Part shown: piece after piece, positions 1-8,060 of the stretch
Numbering within the stretch: position 1 is the stretch's first letter
Layout of the letters: each line of letters opens with the position of its first letter
Source of the DNA: Ornatilinea apprima
GTDB lineage: Bacteria > Chloroflexota > Anaerolineae > Anaerolineales > Anaerolineaceae
Assembly (NCBI RefSeq): GCF_001306115.1
Contig: NZ_LGCL01000026.1
Coordinates: 1-64,000 of the forward strand
Direction of reading: 5' to 3'
DNA: 64,000 bases
Program-made: the position numbers and the translations under genes
Notes under the pieces: generated by a model
Seen by the model: only the letters and a program-made list of their open reading frames with translations
Told to the model about the DNA's origin: nothing
The model's database searches: none

Positions 1-70
1 CATCGGCTCGTTTCGGTGGTTCTGGTATAAGCGGTTTGATTACTTTCCATTGTTCGTCTGTAAGGTCCAT
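1..70 (-). mobile_element. IS5-type transposase, N-terminal fragment cut by window edge
   Basis: Reading leftwards from an ATG at 70, the 23 visible residues start MDLTDEQWKVIKPLIPEPPK. This matches the N-terminus of IS5-family transposases (the DEQW..I.PL.P motif at the start of the DUF4096/IS5 domain). Nothing more can be seen because the window ends at 1, so the catalytic DDE domain, the right end and the terminal inverted repeat cannot be checked. A 12-bp direct repeat (positions 1-12 and 68-79) spans the start codon and codons about 20-23. The fragment overlaps, in another frame, the unfinished gene at 1-521, which suggests that the element inserted into or next to that gene. The identity rests on a short but characteristic motif. 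Confidence 0.6.
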
Positions 71-521
71 CGGCTCGTTCCTCGTGAGGATTTGAGCCTG
101 AGTTTACCATTTTTGAGATAGCTTCTACCCATTTATGCAAGCCCCGATTCAGATCTTCTTCTGAAAACTGGATTATCTCCTGATATTCTCCAGAAATGGG
201 GCGGTCATCCAGATTAATTCTTTTTGGTTCGCCTGAATAGGTGATTTCCCAAGGCCCAATCAACCCTAATACTTGATGGACCTCGTCCTTAGTTGCACCA
301 ATTTCTGGTTGGTCATAATACAAATAACTGATAATTGCAAACCAGGAATCCGACTCCAGTCCAATCCTTTTAGCAATCTCCCGAGCAATTTCTATGTCTG
401 GTTGCGGTGTATATCTTGCCTGATAACATACCCGTGCAGGAATGACATAAAACGCCACGGTGGAAACGATCCAACCAAGGATCAAGAATAGTCTTAACTT
501 TGAGCGACTTATCTTCTTCAT
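1..521 (-). CDS. Unknown small membrane/exported protein, paralogue of the next gene; 3' end missing
   Basis: The frame is open from the ATG at 521 to the window edge (173 codons). It starts with MKKISRSKLRLF followed by a hydrophobic segment at about residues 10-28, so it has a signal anchor or signal peptide. The middle part (EIAKRIG, W.AI..YL.Y, EV..VLGLIGP) is clearly related to the gene at 370-978, giving a tandem paralogue pair. The tail (EEDLNRGLHKWVEAI) instead resembles the C-terminus of the 104-residue protein at 1020-1334 (GEDLNQRLDQAIECI), so this gene may be a hybrid made by recombination. The last 23 codons run through transposase sequence in a different frame and are probably not native. 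A TAG immediately precedes the start codon. Function unknown. Confidence 0.5.
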   Translation of the reverse strand, partial: MKKISRSKLRLFLILGWIVSTVAFYVIPARVCYQARYTPQPDIEIAREIAKRIGLESDSWFAIISYLYYDQPEIGATKDEVHQVLGLIGPWEITYSGEPKRINLDDRPISGEYQEIIQFSEEDLNRGLHKWVEAISKMVNSGSNPHEERADGPYRRTMESNQTAYTRTTETSR

Positions 522-978
522 CTATTCCCTCGCCAATATCCAGGTATAAATCCTCTCGATAAAATGAGGTTAGGATGCCAAAATCATAGTCAAAATACCA
601 AACACCGAGTTCCCGATTTGTGAGATCATCAATAAAATAAAAATTTTCCTCATAGAAAGGTTCCAGGTCAACATTGAAATCCTCTGAAGAATTATCGAAG
701 GGATATAATAGTTCAATTCGGTATGGTCCTATTTGGTCAATGATTCCAAGAACCTCATTCCTGTGCATTCCTACTTTTATTGATCCATAAGAAAGATAGT
801 CTTGAATTGCATCCCATTCAGCCTGTATGCCAATTCTGCTGGCGATGATTTCGGGGATTTCAGGGTCCTTTGGAGGAAGAAGTAGGGTATAGCAATAAAA
901 TGCGCTTAGCAATCTGGCGCCGATCATAGACGGGATCCATATCAGAATAATGAAGAGAATCACACCAGTTTTTTTCAT
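370..978 (-). CDS. Unknown small membrane/exported protein
   Basis: The ATG at 978 is chosen over an in-frame ATG at 1023 because GGAG lies five bases before it and the protein then begins MKKTGVILFIILIWIP, a typical signal anchor. The soluble part carries RIGIQAEWDAIQDYLSY and EVLGIIDQIGP, shared with the downstream paralogue at 1-521, and ends in an acidic, aromatic stretch (residues about 85-160). The reading frame overruns the start of the downstream gene by 152 bases, ending in a Cys/Arg-rich tail that looks non-native. In the downstream gene's frame a TAG sits directly before that gene's ATG, so a single frameshift near 530-565 may have extended this gene. No known family was recognised. 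Confidence 0.5.
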   Translation of the reverse strand: MKKTGVILFIILIWIPSMIGARLLSAFYCYTLLLPPKDPEIPEIIASRIGIQAEWDAIQDYLSYGSIKVGMHRNEVLGIIDQIGPYRIELLYPFDNSSEDFNVDLEPFYEENFYFIDDLTNRELGVWYFDYDFGILTSFYREDLYLDIGEGIDEEDKSLKVKTILDPWLDRFHRGVLCHSCTGMLSGKIYTATRHRNCSGDC

Positions 979-1019
979 CAGAACTCCACTCATTAGCTTC
1001 AAGATGGGTTTTATTCCAC

Positions 1020-1334
1020 TCAACTAATCTTAGTACTGCCATGTACTGATGAGTTCTTAAGTAATAAGTCAACTATCTGATCGATTTTGCATTTTCGTTG
1101 CTTGAATCTCAGAATGCACTCAATCGCCTGATCCAAGCGCTGATTAAGGTCTTCTCCACGATCCACCTGTTCAAACGGCAATGACGATCCATTCAGCCAC
1201 ACAGTAACCATACCCGCGATGTAGCTTTCATAGTAATTTATATCGATATCCAGACCTTCAACCAGGTTCGCAAACCCAGTCTCAACTGGTTCGCTATTCA
1301 ATTCATTAAATAACCGCTCTATTTCACTTCTCAT
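1020..1334 (-). CDS. Unknown 104-residue soluble protein
   Basis: Short acidic protein without membrane segment, starting MRSEIERLFNELNSE, with a mixed helix/strand pattern (NYYESYIAGMVTVWLNG, then EDLNQRLDQAIECILRF). A GGGCGAAAAG stretch precedes the ATG. It lies upstream of and in line with the two paralogous genes and ends 41 bases before the chosen start of the next one, so the three are probably cotranscribed. The DLNQRL..AIE stretch recurs in the tail of the gene at 1-521. Small, poorly conserved tandem genes of this kind are common among toxin-immunity or other accessory proteins, but nothing in the sequence proves such a role. Base composition is AT-richer than the genes to the right. 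Confidence 0.45.
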   Translation of the reverse strand: MRSEIERLFNELNSEPVETGFANLVEGLDIDINYYESYIAGMVTVWLNGSSLPFEQVDRGEDLNQRLDQAIECILRFKQRKCKIDQIVDLLLKNSSVHGSTKIS

Positions 1335-1445
1335 CTTTTCGCCCGTTAAACAATTCAGGAAAAAATTTCTTATAAATATTCTATCTGATTTGATTAATAA
1401 TATTTGGCCTGCAGATACTCACCCAAATAACAAAACCACTGCTCT

Positions 1446-2414
1446 TCACCCCATCCGCTCCACCTGGCAGGCGTACCAGCCCGCCAGCCCGGTCTCCATT
1501 CTTTTCACCGCGTATCTCTCCCCCGGCAGCAGATCTTCCATCAACGGCAGGCCCGGCGCGTAGCAGAAGCGCCCGCCCGGCTTCAGCGCGCCCAGAATCG
1601 CCATGTACCGGCGCGCGTAGCGCTCCGCTTCGCCGTGGGCGTACTGGTGGTGAAAGGCGAAGTGATGGCTGAAGGCCATGTGCGAGAGGATCGTGCCCCA
1701 GCTCTGCGGCTGCAAATCCACTTCCAGCCAGTTGCCCACCCGCAGGTAGTCTGCGTCTTCCACAATGCGGTCCACACCCACGGCCGGCACGCCCTGGCGG
1801 CGCAGGTAAGCCGTCAGACCACCCCGCCGCCCGCAGCCCAGGTCCAGCACCGGGGGCAGCAGGTCTTCCACGCGCAGGCCCAAAATCCGCAATTGCAGTT
1901 CCGGGCTGTAGTCTTCGCACACCACCGTCTGGTACAGAAACGGGTTCTCCCCGCGCCGCGCGATGCGCTCCAGGTTGCGCTTCAGGTCGTCAAAATGTTT
2001 GCGAATCAGGCCGCTCAGCTCGCGCTGCAGCTCGCCGGGAGCGCGGTTCACCGCCAGCACCGCGCGCATGCCGTTCAGGTAGTCGCGGTACAGCGAGACC
2101 AGGTAAGCCGTCTCCAGGCGGTCGAACTGCAAAAACTGGTTGCTGCGGTAAGTGAAGTCCAGCGTGGCGGTAACAAACTGCCCCAGCAGGGTGTTGAAGG
2201 CGCGCTCATCGGCCAGCAGGGCCGCCATTTGCGCGCCATGCTCGCCGCATAAACGCGCCACCTCCGGCTCAACCGCCAAAAAGTCTTCATCCAGGGCGGC
2301 CACATCGCGCAGCGATTTTTGCGCGAACCTTTCGTAGCGCCGCTGAATGCTGGCCAGCACGGCCTGAAACAGCGCGTGTTGATCTGCGCCAACCGTTTGC
2401 GTTAAACTTTGCAT
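1446..2414 (-). CDS. Class I SAM-dependent methyltransferase
   Basis: 322 residues, AAGGAAGG before the ATG. Residues about 1-185 form a helical, charged N-terminal domain of unknown role. The methyltransferase fold follows, with the glycine-rich SAM-binding motif VLDLGCGRRGG at about residues 189-199, then VPAVGVDR (end of strand 2) and a LKPGGRFCYAP motif (strand 5 region). The substrate cannot be inferred. It is a single-gene unit reading towards the small accessory genes, with much higher GC than they have; the compositional break between 1334 and 1446 probably marks the edge of the accessory patch. The methyltransferase assignment is safe; any substrate assignment would be a guess. Confidence 0.8.
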   Translation of the reverse strand: MQSLTQTVGADQHALFQAVLASIQRRYERFAQKSLRDVAALDEDFLAVEPEVARLCGEHGAQMAALLADERAFNTLLGQFVTATLDFTYRSNQFLQFDRLETAYLVSLYRDYLNGMRAVLAVNRAPGELQRELSGLIRKHFDDLKRNLERIARRGENPFLYQTVVCEDYSPELQLRILGLRVEDLLPPVLDLGCGRRGGLTAYLRRQGVPAVGVDRIVEDADYLRVGNWLEVDLQPQSWGTILSHMAFSHHFAFHHQYAHGEAERYARRYMAILGALKPGGRFCYAPGLPLMEDLLPGERYAVKRMETGLAGWYACQVERMG

Positions 2415-2439
2415 GCGCCTTCCTTTCGGCCTGGCGCGA

Positions 2440-2468
2440 TTGTAAATCCGCGCCGCATTGGCTACAAT
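2440..2468 (+). promoter_or_regulatory. Sigma-70-type promoter for the membrane protein at 2513
   Basis: TTGTAA at 2440-2445 and TACAAT at 2463-2468 are separated by exactly 17 bases and lie about 40 bases before the next start codon. The spacing and the match (4/6 and 5/6) make this one of the better promoters in the window. Confidence 0.5.
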
Positions 2469-2512
2469 TTCATTAACCCCGTCTACCGGATGGTTTTCAG
2501 CAGGAGGGTATT

Positions 2513-3079
2513 ATGTTTACTCCGGTCATGTTCATTCAGTTTGGCGGCGCGGTGGTCTTAATCCTTTTGGGGGCCTGGGTCATCATCCAGGGCGTCAATC
2601 TGATCACCGAGTTCTACCCCCGCACCCTGGAGCTTACTCCGCAGGTCATGCGCCGTGGAGCCGCCGCCCAGCCCGTCCCGCCGCGCGCCACCTTTCTGGC
2701 TTCCCTCGACGAATTGATCAGCGCCGAAATCCGCGCCATCAACCTGGCTCCGCAAACCCGCCTGCAGAGCGAGGCCGCCGCGGATGAAGAGCACCCCGCG
2801 GCCCTCTCCGGCGCGGGCGACCCGCCCGAAGACGCCGACATTTTGCCGGTTGAGCCTGCCCCGCCCGCCGGAGAGCAGCCGGCCGCGCCGCCTGCAGATT
2901 CCTCCGCGCAGCACGGCAAGCCCCCCGCCCCCACCGACCGCATTGAGGCCATCGCGCGCATTGTCGAGGCTCTGCCCTCCATTCTCAACGCCAATTTCGG
3001 CCCGGCGGCGGTGCTGTGCCTGGTGGGGTTGGCGCTGTGCGCGGGTGGATTTGTCCTCATCTTAAACCTGGGAGCCTGA
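2513..3079 (+). CDS. Unknown membrane protein with two membrane segments and a Pro/Ala-rich linker
   Basis: 188 residues with CAGGAGG before the ATG. A hydrophobic segment near the N-terminus (FGGAVVLILLGAWVIIQGV, residues about 9-28) and a second at the C-terminus (AAVLCLVGLALCAGGFVLIL, about 165-186) flank a soluble part. The soluble part begins with a helix (ATFLASLDELISAEIRAI) and continues as an Ala/Pro/Glu-rich disordered linker (about 90-145). No known domain was recognised. It stands alone between the divergent methyltransferase gene and the convergent hydrolase gene. It is likely a small cell-envelope protein; function unknown. Confidence 0.6.
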   Translation: MFTPVMFIQFGGAVVLILLGAWVIIQGVNLITEFYPRTLELTPQVMRRGAAAQPVPPRATFLASLDELISAEIRAINLAPQTRLQSEAAADEEHPAALSGAGDPPEDADILPVEPAPPAGEQPAAPPADSSAQHGKPPAPTDRIEAIARIVEALPSILNANFGPAAVLCLVGLALCAGGFVLILNLGA

Positions 3080-3098
3080 CCACTTTCGTGGCCAGGCT
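3073..3098 (+). terminator. Hairpin overlapping the stop codon, weak terminator candidate
   Basis: AGCCTGACCA (3073-3082) pairs with TGGCCAGGCT (3089-3098) with one mismatch and a six-base loop. There is no T-run, so it could act as a weak terminator or simply a 3' stabilising hairpin between the convergent genes. Confidence 0.3.
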
Positions 3099-3118
3099 GG
3101 TATCGCGCCTTCGGATAA

Positions 3119-4051
3119 TTACTCTGCGCTGATCACAATCGCTTCACCCAGGCGGATGTCGCGGTAGGTATCGCCAAATTCCTGGCGGAAAAGGTCAATC
3201 TGCTCCGGCAGCGAGTCGTGCGGCGACACCGCCACCAGCACCGGGTTCAGGTTTTGAATAAAGGCAATATCTTCTGCCAATTGTTCCGGCGTCTGGGTGA
3301 TGTTATGCAGCCCGCCGATCACTCCCACTACCGGCTCGCCGAATACTTGCTCGGCGCGCGCCGCCATGCGCTCAATGCCGGGGTGCCCGCAGCCGGTGAT
3401 CAGGATCAAGCCCACACCCTCCACATTCACCACCAGCGGCTGCTCGTAGTGCCACTTTTTGAGCACATTGAATGGGAAAGAAAAATCAAAATACATGGGG
3501 CCTAAAGTCGCCACACCTTCGGCGATCTTGACCGGCTGGTCCACCACCGTCAGAGTGGCGTTGGGGTGTTCCATTTTGACCGGCACATAAACCGTCATAT
3601 TGCTTAAATCATCGGGCTGCCTGCCCACAGAAAAAGTATTCGACAACCAGTTGCCCACACTGCCCACATGGTCGGGGTGGTCGTGCGAGATCACAATCGC
3701 GTCAAAATCAGACAGCGCAATTCCCAATGACCCCATATTGTCTTCCAACACGGAGGGATAGGTATTGGTCTCGTTGTAGCCAAAATCCAGCAGAATGTTG
3801 GCCTGGTCAGTGGTGATCTGGTACGATACGCCGTGCCCACCGGCCAGCAAATCACTGGAGAGATCAAATTCATACAACGGCACAATTTGCAAAGACTTCG
3901 TGCTGCCCAGTTCCTCCAGCGACATCGCCGCCGGGGCCGCTTCAGTCGGCTTGCCCAATTCCAATCCGTAGCGCATCGCGGCCAGCGCGAACACACTCAC
4001 GATCAATAGAATGCCCGCCAGAAAAATACCCAAAAGAATTTTCTTCAACAT
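3119..4051 (-). CDS. Membrane-anchored metallo-beta-lactamase-fold hydrolase
   Basis: 310 residues. An N-terminal hydrophobic segment (about residues 4-27) places the enzyme outside the membrane as a signal anchor or cleaved exported protein. The metal-binding motif HDHPDH (about 133-138) is followed by GCGHPGIERM (about 219-228) and GGLHN, the arrangement of the subgroup often annotated as 7,8-dihydropterin-6-methyl-4-(beta-D-ribofuranosyl)aminobenzene-5'-phosphate-synthase-like. True members of that name act in methanopterin chemistry in the cytoplasm. An exported bacterial version is more likely a general phosphodiesterase or hydrolase of unknown substrate. Convergent with the membrane protein at 2513 and divergent from the aminotransferase gene. 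Confidence 0.75.
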   Translation of the reverse strand: MLKKILLGIFLAGILLIVSVFALAAMRYGLELGKPTEAAPAAMSLEELGSTKSLQIVPLYEFDLSSDLLAGGHGVSYQITTDQANILLDFGYNETNTYPSVLEDNMGSLGIALSDFDAIVISHDHPDHVGSVGNWLSNTFSVGRQPDDLSNMTVYVPVKMEHPNATLTVVDQPVKIAEGVATLGPMYFDFSFPFNVLKKWHYEQPLVVNVEGVGLILITGCGHPGIERMAARAEQVFGEPVVGVIGGLHNITQTPEQLAEDIAFIQNLNPVLVAVSPHDSLPEQIDLFRQEFGDTYRDIRLGEAIVISAE

Positions 4052-4091
4052 GGTTCCTCGCCTGAAATGATCAAGATGATTGATCCCAGTT

Positions 4092-4097
4092 TATAAT
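4092..4097 (+). promoter_or_regulatory. Candidate -10 element for the aminotransferase gene
   Basis: A perfect TATAAT lies 94 bases before the aminotransferase ATG in the divergent intergenic region 4052-4191. No convincing -35 element is seen at 16-18 bases. Confidence 0.3.
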
Positions 4098-4191
4098 CAC
4101 AGCAGTCCTTTGTACCCCATCCAAAGATGGGTTTATCTTTATCAAATGGTCAGGTTTTGAATCCCCCACCTGACCAGGAAATGGAAGAAGC

Positions 4192-5304
4192 ATGCAGCCC
4201 TTCAAACTTGAACGATATTTCGCCCAGCACGAATTCAGCGCCGAGGTACTGATGAGCAGTTCCGACTGTGAAAGCCTTTCGCTGGAAACGCTATTGAACC
4301 TTTGCGACCCGGAAACCGAACATTTGTGGAAGAACCTCAGCCTGGGTTACACCGAATCGCAGGGGCTGCCCCTGCTGCGCGCTGAGATCTCCACCCTGTA
4401 CACGCGCGTTCACCCTGATCAGGTCATTACGCTCGCCCCTGAGGAAGGCATTTATATCGCTATGCGAACTTTGCTGCGCCCCGGCGATCACGTCATCTGC
4501 CTGGCGCCAGCCTACCAGTCGCTCTACCAGGTCGCCGCCGACAGCGGCTGCCAGGTCTCATTATGCTGGCTGCGGCAAACCACCTCCGGCTGGCAGCTCG
4601 ACCCGCAGCAGATCAAAGACCTCATCCGTCCCAACACGCGCATGCTGGTGGTCAACTTTCCCCACAACCCCAGCGGATTTCTCCCCTCCCGCGCCCTGTT
4701 TGAGAAGATCATCGACCTGGCCGCCCAACACAACCTGATCCTCTTCAGCGACGAAATGTACCGCTTGCTGGAATACAAAACCGAAGACCGTCTGCCCGCC
4801 GCCTGCGACGCCTACCCCAACGCCGTCAGCCTGGGCGGGTTGTCCAAATCCATGTCGCTGCCCGGCCTGCGTGCCGGCTGGCTGGCCGCGCGGAACCGCG
4901 AATGGATCCAGTCTTTCCAACGCTACAAAGATTACACCACCATCTGTTCCAGCGCCCCCTCCGAAGTGCTGGCGGTCATTGCCCTGCGCGCGCGCGAAGA
5001 GATTGTGCAAACCAACCTGGGCATTATTCGCGCCAACACCGCCCTGGCCCAGGCCTTCTTCGCCCACAACGCGACCTGGTTGGAGTGGATCCCGCCCCTG
5101 GCCGGCCCCATCGCCCTGCCGCACTACACCGGCCCCGGCAGTGTGGACGAGTTCTGCCTGTCTGTGCTTCAACAGCAAAACGTGATGATTGTGCCTGGCA
5201 GCATGTTTGAAATGGAAGGGAATTATTTCCGCGTTGGCCTGGGGCGCAAAAACCTGCCCGAAGCCCTGCGCCGCCTGCAGACCTATCTCGACGCGGCGGC
5301 TTAA
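4192..5304 (+). CDS. PLP-dependent aminotransferase, class I/II
   Basis: 370 residues, a normal length for fold-type I aminotransferases. Seen motifs are NFPHNPSGF (cofactor-ring Asn region), DEMYRLLEY (the Asp/Tyr pair) and SLGGLSKSMSLPGLRAGW, where the lysine of GGLSKS is the PLP Schiff-base residue and the following RAGW is typical. The amino-acid substrate cannot be assigned; the sequence resembles the broad aspartate/aromatic aminotransferase group (COG0436-like). A GGAAG stretch precedes the ATG. The stop codon overlaps that of the convergent hydrolase gene by four bases (TTAA at 5301-5304 serves both strands). Confidence 0.85.
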   Translation: MQPFKLERYFAQHEFSAEVLMSSSDCESLSLETLLNLCDPETEHLWKNLSLGYTESQGLPLLRAEISTLYTRVHPDQVITLAPEEGIYIAMRTLLRPGDHVICLAPAYQSLYQVAADSGCQVSLCWLRQTTSGWQLDPQQIKDLIRPNTRMLVVNFPHNPSGFLPSRALFEKIIDLAAQHNLILFSDEMYRLLEYKTEDRLPAACDAYPNAVSLGGLSKSMSLPGLRAGWLAARNREWIQSFQRYKDYTTICSSAPSEVLAVIALRAREEIVQTNLGIIRANTALAQAFFAHNATWLEWIPPLAGPIALPHYTGPGSVDEFCLSVLQQQNVMIVPGSMFEMEGNYFRVGLGRKNLPEALRRLQTYLDAAA

Positions 5305-6200
5305 GCAGCCCGCTGGCGGATGAACTGGCTGGCGGCCGTGAAGGCTTGCCGGGTGCAGGCCAAAAAGGGAATACTTAAAAAGGCGTGCCGCGCCTCAGGG
5401 TATTCGCGCCGAGAAAAGAACAGCGTCTCCGTTGGGACGCCCATTTCTCTGGCTCTTTCCGCCAGCGCCTCCGACTCGGGGGAAAGCGGATCCACTTCCC
5501 CGCAGCACAGAAACAGCGGCGCGCAGCCCCTCGAAAGATGCCGCAGCGGCGAAGCGGTTCGCGCCCGCTCGGCGTAAAGCGCGCTGTCCGTGCCCAGGAA
5601 ACCTTCGTGCGTCATCGTGTGAATATTCCAGAAACTCGTCTTGAGCACGGTCTCAAAGTCGTACACGCCAAAAAACAGCAGCGCCCCGCGCAGCGCCTGG
5701 GCGGGCAAACTCATTCTTACACCAATCTCCTGCCACAGCAGCGGCTGGTTGAGCGCCGTGGTTACCCAGGCAGCCAGGTGCGCCCCCGCCGAATCGCCCG
5801 CCACAAAAACGCGCCGCGCGTCTCCGCCGAACTGCTCCGCGTGCTGGCAGGCCCAATCCACGGCGCGGGCCGCGTCTTGAAGCTGCGCCGGGTAATTGTA
5901 GCGTGGCCCCAGGCGGTAATTAGCGTTGAACACCACCACGCCGGCCTGCGCCAGTTGCTTGCACACCCGCGTGTAGCTGGCCTTGTCGCCCGATAGCCAC
6001 CCACCGCCGTGAAAGAAGACCAGCACCGGACGCCCTGCCCCTTCCCCGGCTGAGACCACATCCAGGCGCTGTTCCGCGTCCGGGCCGTAAGCCAGCCCGC
6101 GCGCCAGCAATCGCGCGTTCGGCGTCTGCCAGTGAAACAGCAGTAACCGCCCGGCGCGGTTTGCCACGCCCAGCAAGCGTTTAAGCAGCCACGCGTTCAT
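5301..6200 (-). CDS. Alpha/beta hydrolase of the hormone-sensitive-lipase/carboxylesterase type
   Basis: The start at 6200 (MNAWLLKRLLG) is preferred over an in-frame upstream ATG at 6272 because GAAGGG stands before it. This start overlaps the end of the upstream diguanylate cyclase gene by 20 bases, implying translational coupling. The 299-residue protein has HGGGW (oxyanion hole), GDSAGAH (nucleophile Ser), a GEVDPLS segment carrying the Asp and EARHAFL with the His, all of the HSL/BD-FAE group. It probably hydrolyses short-chain esters or amides. The substrate and the link to c-di-GMP signalling are not visible. It ends convergently with the aminotransferase gene. Confidence 0.8.
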   Translation of the reverse strand: MNAWLLKRLLGVANRAGRLLLFHWQTPNARLLARGLAYGPDAEQRLDVVSAGEGAGRPVLVFFHGGGWLSGDKASYTRVCKQLAQAGVVVFNANYRLGPRYNYPAQLQDAARAVDWACQHAEQFGGDARRVFVAGDSAGAHLAAWVTTALNQPLLWQEIGVRMSLPAQALRGALLFFGVYDFETVLKTSFWNIHTMTHEGFLGTDSALYAERARTASPLRHLSRGCAPLFLCCGEVDPLSPESEALAERAREMGVPTETLFFSRREYPEARHAFLSIPFLACTRQAFTAASQFIRQRAA

Positions 6201-7773
6201 ATAGCCCTTCAAATGTGACCCGCTGCTGGTCAACCACCACCACCTGGTTGGCGCCCTTTCCCTTGGCTTCATACAGCGCCTGGTCCGCGGCGCAGATCAT
6301 CTTTTCCAGGCTGGCTTCCTCGCCAAACAAGTCGGAACAGGCCACGCCAAAACTCGACGTAATTTGATAATATCCTTTGTACGTATCCAGGGGCGACTGT
6401 TCAATCGCCTGGCGCAGCCGCTCCGAAATCTGTTGAGCTTCATGCAGGTTCGTATCCGGCAGCACCACCACAAATTCCTCACCCCCATAGCGCCCCACCA
6501 GATCGCCGGCGCGCAGTTGAGAGGTGCACAGGTCAACCACCGCCTTTAATGCCCGATCACCGGTCTGGTGGCCAAAAAGGTCGTTGATGCGCTTAAACTG
6601 ATCAATATCCAGCATAATCAAAGAAAACGCCGCTCCGCCGCCGCGCGCTGCAGAGACGATATCGTCCGCCTTTTCAAACAAAACTGAGCGGTTCAGAACG
6701 CCCGTCAGCGCGTCATAGCTGGCAAGCTGTTTGATCTGCTCGAACAGAAGCACCCGCTCGGTGATGTCGTGCAGGGTGAAAATGCGCGCCGTGATGGCCT
6801 GGCTGCTGTCACGCACCGGCACTACATTCACTTCCAAAAAAAGCTGCCCAATATGCGTTTCGCTGCAGCAAATTTCTTGTTCGGCCAGCAGCTCCGCGTG
6901 GTTGGGAATCGCTTTCAGAGCTTCCCCCGCCAGCAGACCGCTGGTCTGGTTGGCCGCCAGTCCCAGCATCATCATCGCCGCCGGGTTGATATCCAGCAAT
7001 TGATTGTAACGGTCAATCACAATCACACCGTCTTGCAGGGTTTCCAGCACCACATCCCGCGCCAATAAAACACTCTGGAACAGGTCAAACTGAAACACCG
7101 CTCTTCCCAGCAGAATACTTGCCAGCATCAAGCTCTGCGAAGTAAAGCTGATCTGCGGCACCGGCGTTGTGCCCAGCAGAAACATCAGTTCAGCCAGCAG
7201 CGGGACGATCATTGCCGCAGTCAGCAGCACCAGCTGGCTGCGAACCTTGCCCCGCGACTTGCGGAAAGATTCCGCCAGCAGTCCAAGGCTGGCCAGATAC
7301 ATTACCGCAGTAAAGGGAGAAAATGCCAGATAGAAAAAGCTTGTGTAAGAGTTGTTGAGGACGGCAAAGCCATACACCGGCCGCACCATCCCTGGAAGAT
7401 GGCGAAACAGGTGATGGGAAGAATCACTCCACATCAACGCAATCAGAATCAACGGGTACAGGATGAGATACCTGGAATATTTCTTCACCAGCGTCTCATG
7501 GCCGGTGTAAATACCCACAAAAGCTAGCCAAAAGAACGACAGCAAGAAACTGCCCGATATTCGCACATTTTCCCAAAATAATGTATTGGATAGCGTATTG
7601 CTGAACACTTCAAGAAGATGTGCCAGCGACCAGACCAGCAGACAGGCCAGCACAGCCAGGAACGCCTGCGCCAGCCGCTTTTTCCGGTGCGTCCAGCTCA
7701 GCGCCATGAGGAAAATCACCAGCATACTGTTGAGCAGGATCGGTACAACAAACATAGTTTTTGAGAGCGTCAT
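6181..7773 (-). CDS. Membrane diguanylate cyclase: 7TM sensor, PAS, GGDEF
   Basis: 530 residues. The N-terminal half (about 1-235) has seven or eight hydrophobic segments resembling the histidine-kinase 7TM sensor domain. A PAS domain follows (about 240-355: DGVIVIDRYNQLLDINPAA and a TLHDITER end). The GGDEF domain (about 365-515) starts YDALTGVLNRSVLFE, has DIDQFKRINDLFGH and the active-site motif GGEEF within RYGGEEFVVVLPD. All expected catalytic positions are present, so c-di-GMP synthesis from two GTP is likely. No clear RxxD inhibitory site five residues before the GGEEF was seen. Its stop lies inside the following hydrolase gene. Confidence 0.9.
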   Translation of the reverse strand: MTLSKTMFVVPILLNSMLVIFLMALSWTHRKKRLAQAFLAVLACLLVWSLAHLLEVFSNTLSNTLFWENVRISGSFLLSFFWLAFVGIYTGHETLVKKYSRYLILYPLILIALMWSDSSHHLFRHLPGMVRPVYGFAVLNNSYTSFFYLAFSPFTAVMYLASLGLLAESFRKSRGKVRSQLVLLTAAMIVPLLAELMFLLGTTPVPQISFTSQSLMLASILLGRAVFQFDLFQSVLLARDVVLETLQDGVIVIDRYNQLLDINPAAMMMLGLAANQTSGLLAGEALKAIPNHAELLAEQEICCSETHIGQLFLEVNVVPVRDSSQAITARIFTLHDITERVLLFEQIKQLASYDALTGVLNRSVLFEKADDIVSAARGGGAAFSLIMLDIDQFKRINDLFGHQTGDRALKAVVDLCTSQLRAGDLVGRYGGEEFVVVLPDTNLHEAQQISERLRQAIEQSPLDTYKGYYQITSSFGVACSDLFGEEASLEKMICAADQALYEAKGKGANQVVVVDQQRVTFEGLYERVAA

Positions 7774-7960
7774 TTATCCCCTTGATTGCGATTCGCTCAG
7801 TTTGTTGTCAGCTACCGGTAAATATACCTGTACAAACAAAACGTGCTTTTTCCATTTTAACATAATTTATATAGAAATCAATCCTTTGGTAATAATTTAG
7901 TAACAATATTATTATTTTTACATTTTTCCAGTCAAATCCGCGGTCCGCTGTAGAGGCGGG

Positions 7961-7966
7961 TATAAT
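7961..7966 (+). promoter_or_regulatory. Candidate -10 element for the deoxynucleoside kinase gene
   Basis: TATAAT lies 94 bases upstream of the kinase ATG inside the 287-base divergent region 7774-8060. That region otherwise shows only AT-rich sequence on its left side (7840-7925), where the promoter of the minus-strand cyclase should be. No clear -35 was found. Confidence 0.3.
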
Positions 7967-8060
7967 AGAAAATACACTGGGTACCCATCTTGAGCAGGTA
8001 TCCGGGCATTGATTCCGCATTGTTCCCCATTTAGCTGAAAACCATCTAGGAGTGTAGAGC

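Noticed and set aside
1381-1920. Open frame of 179 codons on the minus strand
   Set aside because: It overlaps the methyltransferase gene in another frame and yields a Gly/Arg/Ala-rich sequence without domain; the methyltransferase has the SAM motif and a ribosome site.
1635-2252. Open frame of 205 codons on the plus strand
   Set aside because: Antisense to the methyltransferase, with a Gln/His/Val-biased composition that is typical of shadow frames.
5301-6192. Repeated GGCTGCTTAA at the ends of two genes
   Set aside because: Ten identical bases (5301-5310 and 6181-6190) without further similarity; likely coincidence of two proteins ending Ala-Ala-stop.
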